This document shows, in pieces, positions 19,732 to 29,192 of a DNA stretch of 64,000 nt. The stretch comes from Ignavibacteriales bacterium. GTDB taxonomy: Bacteria; Bacteroidota; Ignavibacteria; Ignavibacteriales; Ignavibacteriaceae. Positions within the stretch are counted from its first letter, which is position 1; each line of letters begins with the position of its first letter. Made by a program: the position numbers and the translations under genes. Under the pieces are notes generated by a model. That model made no database searches. It was not told where the DNA came from and was given only the letters and a program-made list of their open reading frames with translations. The stretch spans positions 434,001 through 498,000 of the forward strand of contig JADJMD010000012.1 of assembly GCA_016709765.1 (NCBI GenBank), read 5' to 3'.

Positions 19732-20316
19732 TTAAAAAACTTTTCTTGAGCCAGGTTTAACTAATTCTAATTTTCCCTCTTTGCAAATCGCACAATCTTC
19801 AGGAGGATATGAAACTGCGTTTAATCTCAGAGAAGGAAAAAAATCAAAACCAAAATCAATTTTGCCGTTACTGCGATCAACAATACTTCCGATTCCAACT
19901 ATTTCAGCATCATATTTTTTAACTATTTCTATCACTTCAAAAACTGACCCACCTGTTGTAACAACATCTTCACACACTAAAACTTTTTCACCCTTGGATA
20001 ATGAAAATCCACGGCGCAGTGTCATCTCTTTATTTTCTCTTTCGGTAAAGATTGATCGTTTGTTTAATTGACGCGCTATTTCGTATCCAACAATCATTCC
20101 GCCCATAGCAGGTGCAATTACAGTATCAATTTCAAAATCCTTAAAATGATTTGCAATCAAGGAACAAATTTGCGAAGTATAATCTGGATACTGCAAGACT
20201 TTTGCACACTGAAAATATTGGTTACTGTGTCTGCCTGACGTCAGCAAGAAATGTCCTTCCAACAGTGCTTCGGTACTTTTAAATATTTTGATAACATCTT
20301 CATTATTCAAGTTCAT
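19732..20316 (-). CDS. pyrE: Orotate phosphoribosyltransferase
   Basis: Makes OMP from orotate and PRPP in pyrimidine synthesis. The PRPP-binding loop VLVCEDVVTTGGSVFE is intact, and the catalytic-loop segment ERENKEMTLRRGF is present. The C-terminal CAICKEGKLELVKPGSRK marks the longer, Thermus-type OPRT subgroup. I place the start at the ATG at 20316, not the TTG one codon earlier, because GGAGG (20326-20330 on this strand) is well spaced from it. The start lies inside the end of the TPR gene, giving a 14-base overlap. No other pyr gene is in the window. Confidence 0.94.
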   Translation of the reverse strand: MNLNNEDVIKIFKSTEALLEGHFLLTSGRHSNQYFQCAKVLQYPDYTSQICSLIANHFKDFEIDTVIAPAMGGMIVGYEIARQLNKRSIFTERENKEMTLRRGFSLSKGEKVLVCEDVVTTGGSVFEVIEIVKKYDAEIVGIGSIVDRSNGKIDFGFDFFPSLRLNAVSYPPEDCAICKEGKLELVKPGSRKVF

Positions 20317-20614
20317 CAAGATAATCCTCCAAAACTCTTACTGCTTTAGTGTCACTTAACTCTTTGGCGATTTTTAATCCGGTGCGATAATAATATTCGG
20401 CATCCTCAATTTCGTTGTTATTTTCTTTTAGGTTTCCGAAAGTAATGTAAGCCTGAACATATTTAGGATCTTTTTTCAAAAGATCTTTTAGAAATTCTTC
20501 GGCTTGATCATCCATATTAGTTTTTAAATATTCTTTGACGATGCTGTAAATAATATCCGGGTCCAAAGGATTTTCATCGTACTTATCTAAAAGTTCATCT
20601 AAACGCGAGCTCAT
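20303..20614 (-). CDS. Small TPR-repeat protein
   Basis: 103 residues predicted to be entirely helical, with about two tetratricopeptide units (YSIVKEYLKTNMDDQAEEFLKD and the unit after QAYITFGNLKENNNEIEDAEYYY). No signal peptide. TPR proteins of this kind mediate protein contacts; no partner is evident. The start overlaps the stop of the pterin dehydratase gene by four bases and its end overlaps pyrE, so the three are translationally coupled. Confidence 0.85.
   Translation of the reverse strand: MSSRLDELLDKYDENPLDPDIIYSIVKEYLKTNMDDQAEEFLKDLLKKDPKYVQAYITFGNLKENNNEIEDAEYYYRTGLKIAKELSDTKAVRVLEDYLDELE
20326..20330 (-). promoter_or_regulatory. pyrE ribosome binding site
   Basis: GGAGG on the minus strand, nine bases upstream of the ATG at 20316. 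It supports that ATG over the in-frame TTG at 20319. It lies within the coding end of the TPR gene. Confidence 0.7.
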
Positions 20615-20895
20615 TTTTTTCGTTCCTCTATTTTTTGTGCAAGCGCAAAATCTTTTTCTGTTACACCGCTTGCACTATGTGTTGATATTGTTATTTTAAC
20701 TTTATTCCATGCAAACATTAAAATATCAGGATGATGATCTATCTTTTCAGATTCCAAACCTACAGCATTTACAAATGATAAAGCTTCAATAAAGTCCTTA
20801 AACTGGAATTGCTTTGTGATAGATTCATTCTCAAAATGCCAGCCTGAAAATCTTGTAAGATTATCCCTTATTTGAACCTGATTTAATTTACTCAT
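20611..20895 (-). CDS. 4a-hydroxytetrahydrobiopterin dehydratase (pterin carbinolamine dehydratase)
   Basis: 94-residue PCD/DCoH-fold enzyme that dehydrates 4a-hydroxytetrahydropterin to quinonoid dihydropterin. The family core is clear: SGWHFENESITKQFQFKDF followed by EKIDHHPDILMFAWNKVKI with the active-site histidine pair, then TISTHSASGVTEKDFALA. Length is normal. It is the first gene of the leftward operon to the aldehyde dehydrogenase. No aromatic amino acid hydroxylase is adjacent, so the linked pathway is not shown. The gene is usually called phhB, but I do not assign the symbol firmly. Confidence 0.92.
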   Translation of the reverse strand: MSKLNQVQIRDNLTRFSGWHFENESITKQFQFKDFIEALSFVNAVGLESEKIDHHPDILMFAWNKVKITISTHSASGVTEKDFALAQKIEERKK

Positions 20896-20929
20896 TGGCT
20901 GCTTAGTTTTTTAATTATTGTGTGTAAAA

Positions 20930-20965
20930 ATAAACAAAAAAAAGCGCATCCTAAAGAATGCGCTT
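20930..20965 (-). terminator. Rho-independent terminator of clpC
   Basis: Perfect 8-bp stem AAGCGCAT (20942-20949) / ATGCGCTT (20958-20965) with an 8-base loop. On the minus strand it is followed by a T-rich run. It lies 25 bases past the clpC stop and in front of the pterin dehydratase gene. Confidence 0.85.
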
Positions 20966-20989
20966 AAATTGTAATTAGAAAAAAAAATA

Positions 20990-23497
20990 TCAGTTTTCAC
21001 CCAAATCAGTTTTTTCCGGCTGCACATTTGGATCGGGATGCTCTAATGATTCATCAAAGTAAACTAAGTCTTCAGTATTTTCTACGTGCTTGGCTATAAT
21101 TGTTGTACCTTCTTTAAATGAACCACGCAATATTTCTTCAGCTAACGGATCTTCAACATATTTTTGTAATGCTCTGCGTAATGGACGAGCACCAAATTTT
21201 TCATCAAATCCTTTGTTAACTAAAAATTCTTTTGCACTTTCATCAAGCTGCAGGGTTAATTTATTTTCTTTGATGTTTGTAAGTAAATCTTTTATTTCTA
21301 TATCTATAATCTTATAGATGTCTTCTTTATCAAGATTTCTGAATACAATTGTATCATCAATTCTGTTTAAGAATTCAGGATTAAATAATCTCTTCATCGC
21401 TTCTTCAACTGTATCTTTCAAACTAGAATATTTATCAGCTTTGTCATCTCCGCCAAACCCGAACTTACTGATATTTTTTATGTCCTTGGTTCCAACGTTA
21501 GATGTCATAATTATAATTGTATTTTTGAAATCAACTTTTCTTCCAAGAGAATCGGTTAAAGTACCATCATCAAGTACCTGAAGCAGCAAACTAAATATAT
21601 CCGGGTGTGCTTTTTCAATTTCATCGAACAAAACAACAGAATAAGGTTTACGTCTAACTTTTTCAGTCAACTGTCCGCCTTCTTCATATCCTACATATCC
21701 TGGAGGCGCTCCAACTAATCTTGATACAGAAAACTTTTCCATATACTCGCTCATATCAATTCGTACAAGCGCATCTTCGCTATCAAATAAATACCTTGCA
21801 AGCACTTTACACAATTCCGTTTTACCAACACCGGTTGGACCCAAGAAAATAAAACTACCAATAGGACGATTTGGACTTTTTAATCCAGCACGAGTTCTGC
21901 GAATTGCTTTTGTAAGTTTCTGAACTGCTTCATCCTGGCCAACAATCGATTTAGTTAGCGCATCAGCCATTTTTAACAATTTTTCAGATTCTGTTTGAGC
22001 GATACGATTAACAGGAATTCCTGTCATCATTGCAACAACAGTAGCAATATCATCTTCACTTACATCGTGCACGATGTCTTTTGTTTTCGTATCCCATTCT
22101 CGTTTTGCAGTATCAAGATCAGAAAGAAGGTTTCTTTCCTTATCACGCAAGCGTGCGGCTTCCTCATAATCCTGCATTTTAACAACGCGCGCTTTATCTT
22201 TTTTTACACCTTCAATCTCTTCTTCAAGATCAAGAATATCTTGTGGAACTTCAAAGTTGCCCATATGAACTCTTGAACCTGCTTCATCAATTACATCGAT
22301 GGCTTTATCTGGAAGATGACGATCTGTTATGTATCGATTACTCAATTTAACTGCTGTTTGAATTGCATCTGAAGAGTAACGAACGCGATGATGCTCTTCA
22401 TATTTAAATTTAATGTTCTCAAGTATTTGAATTGTTTCATCATACGTTGGAGGATCAACCATTACTTTTTGGAATCTTCTATCAAGCGCTCCATCTGTCT
22501 CGATAAATTTTCTGTATTCATCTAAAGTTGTAGCACCAATACATTGAATATCGCCTCGAGCTAAAGCTGGTTTAAACATATTTGAAGCGTCAAGTGAACC
22601 GCTTGCGCCGCCCGCACCAACAATTGTATGAAGTTCATCTATAAAAAGAATTACATCTTCAGCTTTTTCAAGTTCATTCATCAAAGCTTTCATTCTCTCT
22701 TCAAACTGACCGCGATATTTTGTTCCTGCAACAAGTCCTGCAAGATCTAACGTAACAACTCGTTTATCCTGCAAAGTTCTTGGTACTTTTTTCTGGATGA
22801 TACGAAGTGCTAAACCTTCAGCAATTGCAGTTTTACCAACACCCGGTTCACCAATTAAAACAGGATTATTCTTTTTTCTTCTGCTTAGAATTTGTGCAAC
22901 GCGTTCAATTTCTTTTTCTCTTCCAACAACCGGATCAAGCTTATCTTCCATCCCTAGTTTTGTAAGATCACGACCAAAGTTATCCAACACAGGGGTTTTG
23001 GTTTTATCATTTTTTTTATCCATTGATAGAGGAACTTTTTGTCCAGGATCTTTGGGGTTTTTAGCGCTCAGCATTGAATTAAGTTCTGATCGTGCTGAAT
23101 CATAAGTAACATTAAACTGATGTAAAATTTGCGTAGCAATATTATCTTCATCTCTAAGTAATGAGAGAAGTAGATGTTCCGTTCCAATAACATCAGCTTT
23201 ATAAATTTTAGATTCGATTTGTGTAATCTTTAGAACTTTTTCCGCTTGTTTTGTAAGTGGGATATTTCCAATTGTTAAAGTTCCGCCGGAAGTTCTAACT
23301 GTATCTTCAATAGCTTTTTTAAGTTTTACTAAATCGCTATCAAGATTTCTTAAAATTCTTACAGCAACTCCTTGTCCTTCACGAATGATTCCAAGCAATA
23401 GATGTTCGGTTCCAATATAATCATGTCCAAGTCTAAGAGCTTCTTCTCTACTAAGTCTAATTACATCCTGCAATCTATCTGAGAAATTTCCGTCCAT
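20990..23497 (-). CDS. clpC: ATP-dependent Clp protease ATP-binding subunit ClpC
   Basis: 835-residue HSP100 unfoldase that delivers substrates to ClpP. Order: double ClpN repeat (1-145, each with GTEHLLL), first AAA module (Walker A GEPGVGKTA starting at 216; Walker B ILFIDELHT), a UVR-containing middle domain (about 420-470, KMQDYEEAARLRDKERNL), second AAA module (Walker A GPTGVGKTE starting at 553), and the D2-small domain. The UVR motif and shortened middle domain separate ClpC from ClpB. An AAGGAG ribosome site precedes the ATG. clpP is not in this window. A hairpin terminator follows, so it is monocistronic. Confidence 0.96.
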   Translation of the reverse strand: MDGNFSDRLQDVIRLSREEALRLGHDYIGTEHLLLGIIREGQGVAVRILRNLDSDLVKLKKAIEDTVRTSGGTLTIGNIPLTKQAEKVLKITQIESKIYKADVIGTEHLLLSLLRDEDNIATQILHQFNVTYDSARSELNSMLSAKNPKDPGQKVPLSMDKKNDKTKTPVLDNFGRDLTKLGMEDKLDPVVGREKEIERVAQILSRRKKNNPVLIGEPGVGKTAIAEGLALRIIQKKVPRTLQDKRVVTLDLAGLVAGTKYRGQFEERMKALMNELEKAEDVILFIDELHTIVGAGGASGSLDASNMFKPALARGDIQCIGATTLDEYRKFIETDGALDRRFQKVMVDPPTYDETIQILENIKFKYEEHHRVRYSSDAIQTAVKLSNRYITDRHLPDKAIDVIDEAGSRVHMGNFEVPQDILDLEEEIEGVKKDKARVVKMQDYEEAARLRDKERNLLSDLDTAKREWDTKTKDIVHDVSEDDIATVVAMMTGIPVNRIAQTESEKLLKMADALTKSIVGQDEAVQKLTKAIRRTRAGLKSPNRPIGSFIFLGPTGVGKTELCKVLARYLFDSEDALVRIDMSEYMEKFSVSRLVGAPPGYVGYEEGGQLTEKVRRKPYSVVLFDEIEKAHPDIFSLLLQVLDDGTLTDSLGRKVDFKNTIIIMTSNVGTKDIKNISKFGFGGDDKADKYSSLKDTVEEAMKRLFNPEFLNRIDDTIVFRNLDKEDIYKIIDIEIKDLLTNIKENKLTLQLDESAKEFLVNKGFDEKFGARPLRRALQKYVEDPLAEEILRGSFKEGTTIIAKHVENTEDLVYFDESLEHPDPNVQPEKTDLGEN

Positions 23498-23842
23498 ATT
23501 ACTCCTTAATTTGATTAATAATGAAACAAATTCTTCTCTAAATTCGTTTCACAATTGAAATATAACAATAACTAAAGACCCATATCAAGCCAGCGTATAA
23601 TGAATGATTCGAATATATTCATTTTTTGAAGTTTAGCTATTTAATAGGCGCAATTCAAATGCCAGTACATTTGGTTAAAATTTTCCATAATTTGGCTTCA
23701 GAAAGAAAAATTATTCTGCAATATCGATAATATACCTGTCATAAAATCTTACTATTGGTCATACGGGCACATTAAATGGCAGATATCTGTTTAGCAGTTT
23801 ATTAATTTAAAGTAATATTTCAAAATAACTTATGGAGTATAA
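23498..23842. other. Divergent intergenic region clpC / floA
   Basis: 345 bases holding the promoters of clpC (leftward) and floA (rightward). No coding sequence or stable hairpin is seen. I found no clear CIRCE-type inverted repeat. A candidate clpC promoter is listed separately; no convincing floA promoter was identified, only a TGGAG ribosome site before its ATG. Confidence 0.6.
23557..23588 (-). promoter_or_regulatory. Candidate clpC promoter (Bacteroidetes type)
   Basis: On the minus strand: TTG (23586-23588), 21 bases, then TATATTTC (23557-23564), one base off the TAnnTTTG consensus of Bacteroidetes promoters. It lies 59 bases upstream of the clpC ATG. Weak single-site evidence. Confidence 0.3.
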
Positions 23843-24832
23843 ATGGAAGCATTAACAGGATTGTCAATCGTAATTATAATTGCGGTTGCATTATTCTTAA
23901 TTCTCTTTCTTTATTTCGTTCCGCTTGGCTTATTTATTACTGCTTACTTCTCCGGAGTAAAAGTAAAAATAGTTAGAGACTTAGTCGGAATGAGATTAAG
24001 AAAAGTACCGCCGGTATTAATCGTTAGAAGCATGATTACAGCTACAAAAGCAGGATTAACTATTGATCAAGCAAAACTTGAAGCACATTATCTGGCGGGG
24101 GGAAATGTAACTAAGGTAATAAATGCATTAATTTCTGCTGACAAAGCAAATCTTGGTTTGACTTTTGAACGTGCTACCGCAATTGATCTTGCAGGTAGAG
24201 ATGTACTTGAGGCAGTTAAAATGTCTGTAGTGCCAAAAGTAATTGAAACACCATTGGTTGCTGCGGTTGCAAAAGATGGTATTCAATTAAAGGCTATCGC
24301 AAGAGTTACTGTTCGAGCTAATATTGAAAGATTAGTGGGTGGCGCCGGAGAAGCAACTATTCTGGCAAGAGTTGGTGAAGGTATAGTGTCCACTATCGGT
24401 TCCAGTCAGTCTCACAAAGAAGTGCTGGAAAATCCTGATAAGATTTCAAAATCCGTTTTAGCAAAAGGATTAGATAGTGGAACTGCATTTGAAATACTCT
24501 CAATAGATATTGCCGATGTTGATATTGGTCAAAACATTGGTGCGATTTTACAGACTGATCAGGCAGAAGCGGATCTTAAAGTTGCAAGAGCAAAAGCTGA
24601 AGAAAGACGAGCTGCCGCAGTTGCAACTGAGCAGGAGAACATAGCAGAAGTTTCAAAGATGAAAGCAAAAGTTGTTGAAGCAGAAGCAGAGGTTCCTAGA
24701 GCAATTGCTGATGCATTTAGAAAAGGTAATCTTGGTGTAATGGATTATTATAATCTTAAAAACATTCAAGCTGATACGGATATGAGAACATCAATATCAC
24801 AACCGGAAGAAAAGAAAAAAACCGATGGATGA
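23843..24832 (+). CDS. floA: Flotillin-like protein FloA
   Basis: 329-residue SPFH-family membrane scaffold that organises lipid/protein microdomains. An N-terminal membrane hairpin (about 6-32) precedes the SPFH core (about 35-200, with [27 protein letters not shown]), and an Ala/Glu-rich coiled coil covers about 235-300 ([18 protein letters not shown]). Size and sequence match the bacterial FloA/YqfA type rather than FloT. The usual nfeD neighbour is absent; instead the next gene overlaps its end by eight bases. ATG preceded by TGGAG. Confidence 0.95.
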   Translation: MEALTGLSIVIIIAVALFLILFLYFVPLGLFITAYFSGVKVKIVRDLVGMRLRKVPPVLIVRSMITATKAGLTIDQAKLEAHYLAGGNVTKVINALISADKANLGLTFERATAIDLAGRDVLEAVKMSVVPKVIETPLVAAVAKDGIQLKAIARVTVRANIERLVGGAGEATILARVGEGIVSTIGSSQSHKEVLENPDKISKSVLAKGLDSGTAFEILSIDIADVDIGQNIGAILQTDQAEADLKVARAKAEERRAAAVATEQENIAEVSKMKAKVVEAEAEVPRAIADAFRKGNLGVMDYYNLKNIQADTDMRTSISQPEEKKKTDG

Positions 24833-25433
24833 TTTATTTCAATATCTGATTTACGGCATATTGATTTTTAGCTTCTTAAGCTCTTTCTTTAAAAAGAAAG
24901 GGCCGACGAAGCAAAATCCTTTGCCTAGAGAACGGGAAACTGATTCGATTTCTTATCAACAAAAAAGTACTAGTCTGAACTCTGATGTTGCGGTTAAGAA
25001 GAATGAGGAATATGATATACTGCGTGAACTTGAAAATATGTTTAAAGGTAATTTAAAGATTCCTGATCAGCCAAAACCTAAACAAGTTGAATCATCAGAT
25101 ATATATAGTTCGAGTGAAATAAAAGATATGGATCTTGATCTTATTGTTGATAAACGAATGCAGCGAAGTGTGCAGGATCAAAAACCTGTTGGCTCAAGAA
25201 AAACTTACGATAGAAACACATCATACAAATATATTCCTGCTACAAAGCAGGTATCCAAAGTTGATTCAAAAATTGAAGAAGGTGCAAAAGAGTTTGAAAG
25301 TGTTTTAGCCAGCTCTAGAATTCGAAAAGCTGCTATAACTGAGTTTAATCGTAAATTGAAAAATCCAAGAACTGTTAGAGAGTATATACTTTTTTCAGAA
25401 ATTTTAGGAAAGCCAAAAGCACTGCGTAGATGA
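24825..25433 (+). CDS. Membrane-anchored protein of unknown function linked to floA
   Basis: 202 residues. One N-terminal membrane segment (4-20, [17 protein letters not shown]) is followed by FKKKG, giving a cytoplasmic body that is polar and probably disordered (about 25-150). The C-terminal 50 residues are more structured and end in [17 protein letters not shown] recall similar SEILGxPxxLR tails in hypothetical proteins of other phyla, but cannot verify this here. It overlaps floA by eight bases and the helicase by four (ATGA). Co-translation suggests a role at FloA membrane domains. Function unknown. Confidence 0.85.
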   Translation: MDDLFQYLIYGILIFSFLSSFFKKKGPTKQNPLPRERETDSISYQQKSTSLNSDVAVKKNEEYDILRELENMFKGNLKIPDQPKPKQVESSDIYSSSEIKDMDLDLIVDKRMQRSVQDQKPVGSRKTYDRNTSYKYIPATKQVSKVDSKIEEGAKEFESVLASSRIRKAAITEFNRKLKNPRTVREYILFSEILGKPKALRR

Positions 25434-27427
25434 ATCAGAAAAAATATACTTTAAAAAGACTTAATCAAACGGGCTTGGTTCAACAAACGGACGAAGCCCG
25501 TTTTACAATTAATTACCGCGAAGAATTAAATGCATCACAATTTGAAGCCGCTTCTGCGGTAAATGGTTGTTATCTTATAATTGCAGGTGCAGGAACTGGT
25601 AAAACTCGTACGTTAGTCTTTCGTGTTGCAAGATTAATTGAACTTGGTTATGATCCAAACTCGATTCTACTTTTAACTTTTACGCGTAAGGCTGCTAATG
25701 AAATGATGAAACGCTCATCAATGCTGCTTGATGATAGATGCTCAAAAATTCGTGGCGGCACATTTCATTCGTTTGCAAATCTTACTCTTAGAAAATATGC
25801 AAAAGTAATCGGACTTGATTCGTCCTTCACGATTCTTGATCAGGGTGATAGTGCTGATGTGATAAATCTTATTCGCTCACAGGATGGATTCATCACAAAA
25901 GAAAAAAGATTTCCCAACAAACAAACTCTCAACAAAGTTTTTAGTTTAAGTGTAAACACTGGAAGAAAAGTTGAGGAGATAATTGAAAACGATTATCCGC
26001 ATTTTATTCCTTTGTTAGATAAAATCTTGGAGATTCAAAAAATATTTACAGAGTATAAACGCCGAAACAATCTTCTTGATTATGATGATCTGCTTGTTTA
26101 CTTACGTGAGTTTCTCCATAAAGGCGGTCCTGCGGTAAAATCTCTTCTTTCAGAAATTAAATTTGTAATGGTTGATGAATATCAGGATACGAATTATTTG
26201 CAATCTGAAATTGTAAAAGGACTAGCACAGTATAGTAAAAACGTATTGGTGGTTGGTGATGATTCTCAGTCAATTTATTCTTTCCGCGGTGCTGATTTCC
26301 ATAACATCATGCAGTTCCCAAAACTTTTTGATGATGTAAAAATTATTAAGCTTGAAGAAAATTATAGGAGTGTTCAGTCTATTTTAGACTTTGCAAATCG
26401 TATTAACGAAGCGGCAATTGAAAAATATAAAAAAGATCTTTACTCGAGACGAGGAAGTGGACAGCTTCCGAACATTGTTGCTGCGTCCACAGAAAATCTT
26501 CAATCAAAATTTATTGTCGAAAAAATTCTTGATTTAAGAGAAGAAGGCGTTCCCTTAAAAGATATTGCTGTGCTGTTTCGTTCTTCTTTCTTTTCATTTG
26601 ATCTGGAACTTGAGCTAGCAAAAGCAAATGTGCCTTTTCAAAAATTTGGCGGAATGAAATTTGTTGAAACCGCACACGTTAAAGATGTAATGGCTTTTTT
26701 AAGAATTGTTGTAAATCCAAAGGATGTTATAAGCTGGTATAGAGTTTTACTTTTGCACGAAGGCATTGGACCTAAAACTGCTCAAAGAATATTGGATGAA
26801 CTGGCAACTGCAAGAATTACAATTAAAGCTGAACCCGACCAGCAGCCTGGATTTAAACATCGCAATCTTGGTAGATTGTTCTATCTCTTATACGAACTTC
26901 AGAAAAAGAAACTAGTTCCATCAGAAATGGTGCAAAAAGTTTATGATTACTATTGGGATTTATTCAAAGCAAACTATGATGATTGGAATAAACGAAAAAA
27001 AGATTTAGAAATATTTCAGAATATTGTTGAGAATTATACTTCGGTTGATTCCTTACTTTCCGATATGGCTATTGAACCGATTATTGAAAGTGTTGTTGAT
27101 ATTAACGCAACAGACAAAGAAGAAGAATATGTAACTCTTTCCACCATTCATTCTGCAAAAGGTTTGGAGTGGCATTCTGTTTTTATTATTCACACTGTTG
27201 AAGGTTACTTCCCTTCTGCAAGATCGATTGAAAGTTTAGAAACCCTAGAAGAAGAAAGAAGATTGATGTACGTTGCCTCTACACGTGCTAAAAATAATTT
27301 GTTTGTTACTTATCCAATGAACCTTTACGATCGTGAAGCTGGGATGACACTCTCAAAACCATCACGATTCATTTCAGAAATTACTCCAGATTTAGCAGAA
27401 GGCTGGCTGCTGGAAGAGGATTATTAA
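25430..27427 (+). CDS. UvrD/PcrA-type superfamily 1A DNA helicase
   Basis: 665-residue ATP-dependent 3'-5' DNA helicase. Residues AGAGTGKTR with Lys58 form Walker A; further SF1 motifs include LLTFTRKAANEM (Ia), FVMVDEYQDTNYLQ (II), GDDSQSIYSFRGA (III), LEENYRS (IV), TLSTIHSAKGLEWHSVF (V) and EERRLMYVASTRA (VI). It is slightly shorter than PcrA/UvrD and has an unusual 30-residue leader before the Q motif. A role in repair or replication restart follows from the family. Overlaps the preceding gene by four bases. Confidence 0.94.
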   Translation: MNQKKYTLKRLNQTGLVQQTDEARFTINYREELNASQFEAASAVNGCYLIIAGAGTGKTRTLVFRVARLIELGYDPNSILLLTFTRKAANEMMKRSSMLLDDRCSKIRGGTFHSFANLTLRKYAKVIGLDSSFTILDQGDSADVINLIRSQDGFITKEKRFPNKQTLNKVFSLSVNTGRKVEEIIENDYPHFIPLLDKILEIQKIFTEYKRRNNLLDYDDLLVYLREFLHKGGPAVKSLLSEIKFVMVDEYQDTNYLQSEIVKGLAQYSKNVLVVGDDSQSIYSFRGADFHNIMQFPKLFDDVKIIKLEENYRSVQSILDFANRINEAAIEKYKKDLYSRRGSGQLPNIVAASTENLQSKFIVEKILDLREEGVPLKDIAVLFRSSFFSFDLELELAKANVPFQKFGGMKFVETAHVKDVMAFLRIVVNPKDVISWYRVLLLHEGIGPKTAQRILDELATARITIKAEPDQQPGFKHRNLGRLFYLLYELQKKKLVPSEMVQKVYDYYWDLFKANYDDWNKRKKDLEIFQNIVENYTSVDSLLSDMAIEPIIESVVDINATDKEEEYVTLSTIHSAKGLEWHSVFIIHTVEGYFPSARSIESLETLEEERRLMYVASTRAKNNLFVTYPMNLYDREAGMTLSKPSRFISEITPDLAEGWLLEEDY

Positions 27428-27436
27428 TACACACCC

Positions 27437-27532
27437 GTCATTGCGAGTGAGCCTGCCTGTCGGCAGACAGGTCCTCGAACGAAGCAATCTATTAAATTAT
27501 TTTACAGATCACTTCACTTCGATTGTGATGAC
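27437..27532. repeat. Interspersed palindromic repeat (GTCATTGCGAG type)
   Basis: Non-coding 96-base element starting GTCATTGCGAG, containing CGAAGCAATCT, and ending in TGTGATGAC, so its ends GTCAT/ATGAC are inverted. Inside is a perfect hairpin CCTGTC (27456-27461) / GACAGG (27466-27471). It sits between the helicase and a convergent T9SS gene. The layout parallels the repeats at 29128 and 32191, although the sequence differs. Confidence 0.65.
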
Positions 27533-27589
27533 AATCTTAAAAAAGTAAGTTATAATGCTCGCCATTTCGTTTAAAGTCTTTAGTTTTAC

Positions 27590-29047
27590 TTATTTCATCA
27601 GCAACATTTTCCTGCTTAGTCTATTCTGGCTAGTATAAATAGAATAAACATAAACTCCACTTGGTAAATTTTTAGCATTAAAATCTATCTTATAATTACC
27701 TGCTGTTTGATAGCCATAATTTAGTTCAAAAACTTTTTCACCAAGTAAATTAAAAACATTGAACTTTACATCTGAGGCTTGAAATAATTTGTATTCAATT
27801 TTTGTAGACGGATTAAATGGATTGGGATAGTTTTGATACAATACAAAATTGTTTGCGTAAGAATCATCTTTTACAGCACCATATTGCAAATGAGTTGGTA
27901 CCCCAAACAATTGGATGTGGCCATCAATGCTGTCTTCCCAAACTGTATAAACAACTATTCCACTATTATCCGCACCGATCGGACCAACTGCAAGCTGTGA
28001 GTTTGTAATTGAAACTTGGTGAAGACTATCCAAGCCCCACCATCCATAATCATACAAATCAAAACGCACTTTTGTTGTTTCATTGTTTTTTACAAGATAT
28101 GTATGCGGGAAATACAATTCAGGATCAAAGATTTTTTGATTCTCATTTTTACCTACAATCAATAATGCATATAAATCAAATGAAGAAAGGTTTCCCTCGT
28201 GCTGTATGGGAATTTCATAAATAAATGGAGGTACAGCCCAATTATCTATTCCAAAAATTTTTCTTTGTCCATCCAGCGTATCTTCATAAGTAATGTTCCA
28301 AAAGGAATAGCCTAAAACCTGGGAGGAAAGATTAGAACAATCGCATGCATCTAACAATGATACTTCTTCCTGCCAATCACTTCCAGCAGGTTTAAACCTA
28401 CTAACAATACTTTTTAATTTTGCCGTGTCAATTTTAACGGCAAATGCATACACACCATCCTGCACACCCCAATATTCAATCATAGTTCCGGCAAAATCTG
28501 AGTAATAAAAATTAGAATTATTTCTAAATAAAACTTTTTCATTATTGTATTGGGTTCCATAAGTAGTAAAAACTATTTCATCCTCTCTCTTGTATAGAAT
28601 ATTTATCGAATCTTGAAATCCATACATGGACTGTATTATCTGAGGTAGTTCTTCATTTGCGGGTGTATTTGCTATATACCTCAATTCACCCCAGGTACTA
28701 TTACTGTCCGGTAAAACGGCAATGTCCCAATTGCTACTTCTATCAGTTTGAAAAATAAGCCCAACATTTCTTTCAAAGGATGGATTGATATCCATATGAT
28801 TACCAAATGTTAGCGCAACAGTATCACTAAAATTCTGTTCATCTGAATTATAACTAACCTGGTAAATATTTGAGGGACCGTTCTTGTGCATTTCAAAAAA
28901 TATAGGTGGATATGATCCAAACTCATCTTTGTAGATAAATGGATTCCTCGCATCAAAATCACCAGTTGTGATTTGTCTGATAAAATTATTTTGTGGCAGG
29001 ATAACACTCTGAATAAGAAAGCAAATAAATAAAATTTTACGTTCCAT
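27590..29047 (-). CDS. T9SS type A sorting domain protein, probable secreted beta-propeller
   Basis: 485 residues with a signal peptide (1-18, MERKILFICFLIQSVILP). The body (about 20-395) is beta-rich with repeated short W/F-containing strands, perhaps a propeller (for example NPSFERNVGLIFQTDRSSNW), but I do not recognise a family. The C-terminal 80 residues form a T9SS sorting domain: YQNYPNPFNPSTKIEYKL and the ending NRLSRKMLLMK. The protein should be secreted and anchored at the surface. This sorting domain is divergent from the near-identical pair at 29 and 32 kb. No T9SS machinery gene is in the window. Confidence 0.85.
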   Translation of the reverse strand: MERKILFICFLIQSVILPQNNFIRQITTGDFDARNPFIYKDEFGSYPPIFFEMHKNGPSNIYQVSYNSDEQNFSDTVALTFGNHMDINPSFERNVGLIFQTDRSSNWDIAVLPDSNSTWGELRYIANTPANEELPQIIQSMYGFQDSINILYKREDEIVFTTYGTQYNNEKVLFRNNSNFYYSDFAGTMIEYWGVQDGVYAFAVKIDTAKLKSIVSRFKPAGSDWQEEVSLLDACDCSNLSSQVLGYSFWNITYEDTLDGQRKIFGIDNWAVPPFIYEIPIQHEGNLSSFDLYALLIVGKNENQKIFDPELYFPHTYLVKNNETTKVRFDLYDYGWWGLDSLHQVSITNSQLAVGPIGADNSGIVVYTVWEDSIDGHIQLFGVPTHLQYGAVKDDSYANNFVLYQNYPNPFNPSTKIEYKLFQASDVKFNVFNLLGEKVFELNYGYQTAGNYKIDFNAKNLPSGVYVYSIYTSQNRLSRKMLLMK

Positions 29048-29091
29048 AATAAGCCCCTTATAAAATGCTATTCGAAACGTAATGAATTAAT

Positions 29092-29121
29092 ATAAAAAAA
29101 GCGAGCCAAATGGCTCGCTTT
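29092..29121 (-). terminator. Terminator of the S8 peptidase gene
   Basis: Perfect 10-bp stem AAAGCGAGCC (29098-29107) / GGCTCGCTTT (29112-29121) with a 4-base loop, followed on the minus strand by a T-rich run. It lies 71 bases past the S8 stop, beyond the paired-hairpin repeat. Confidence 0.9.
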
Positions 29122-29127
29122 AATTTT

Positions 29128-29190
29128 GTCATTCCGAACTTGATTCGGAATCTCATAAGTCAGACCCTGAAGCTAATTCAGGGTATCAAG
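29128..29190. repeat. Paired-hairpin intergenic repeat, copy 1
   Basis: Two perfect 8-bp hairpins, each with a 5-base loop: ATTCCGAA/TTCGGAAT (29131-29151) and ACCCTGAA/TTCAGGGT (29164-29184). The second hairpin recurs exactly (other loop) in copy 2 at 32231-32251, and the first recurs with compensated changes at 32194-32214. It lies just downstream of the S8 peptidase gene. Confidence 0.8.
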
Positions 29191-29192
29191 AA

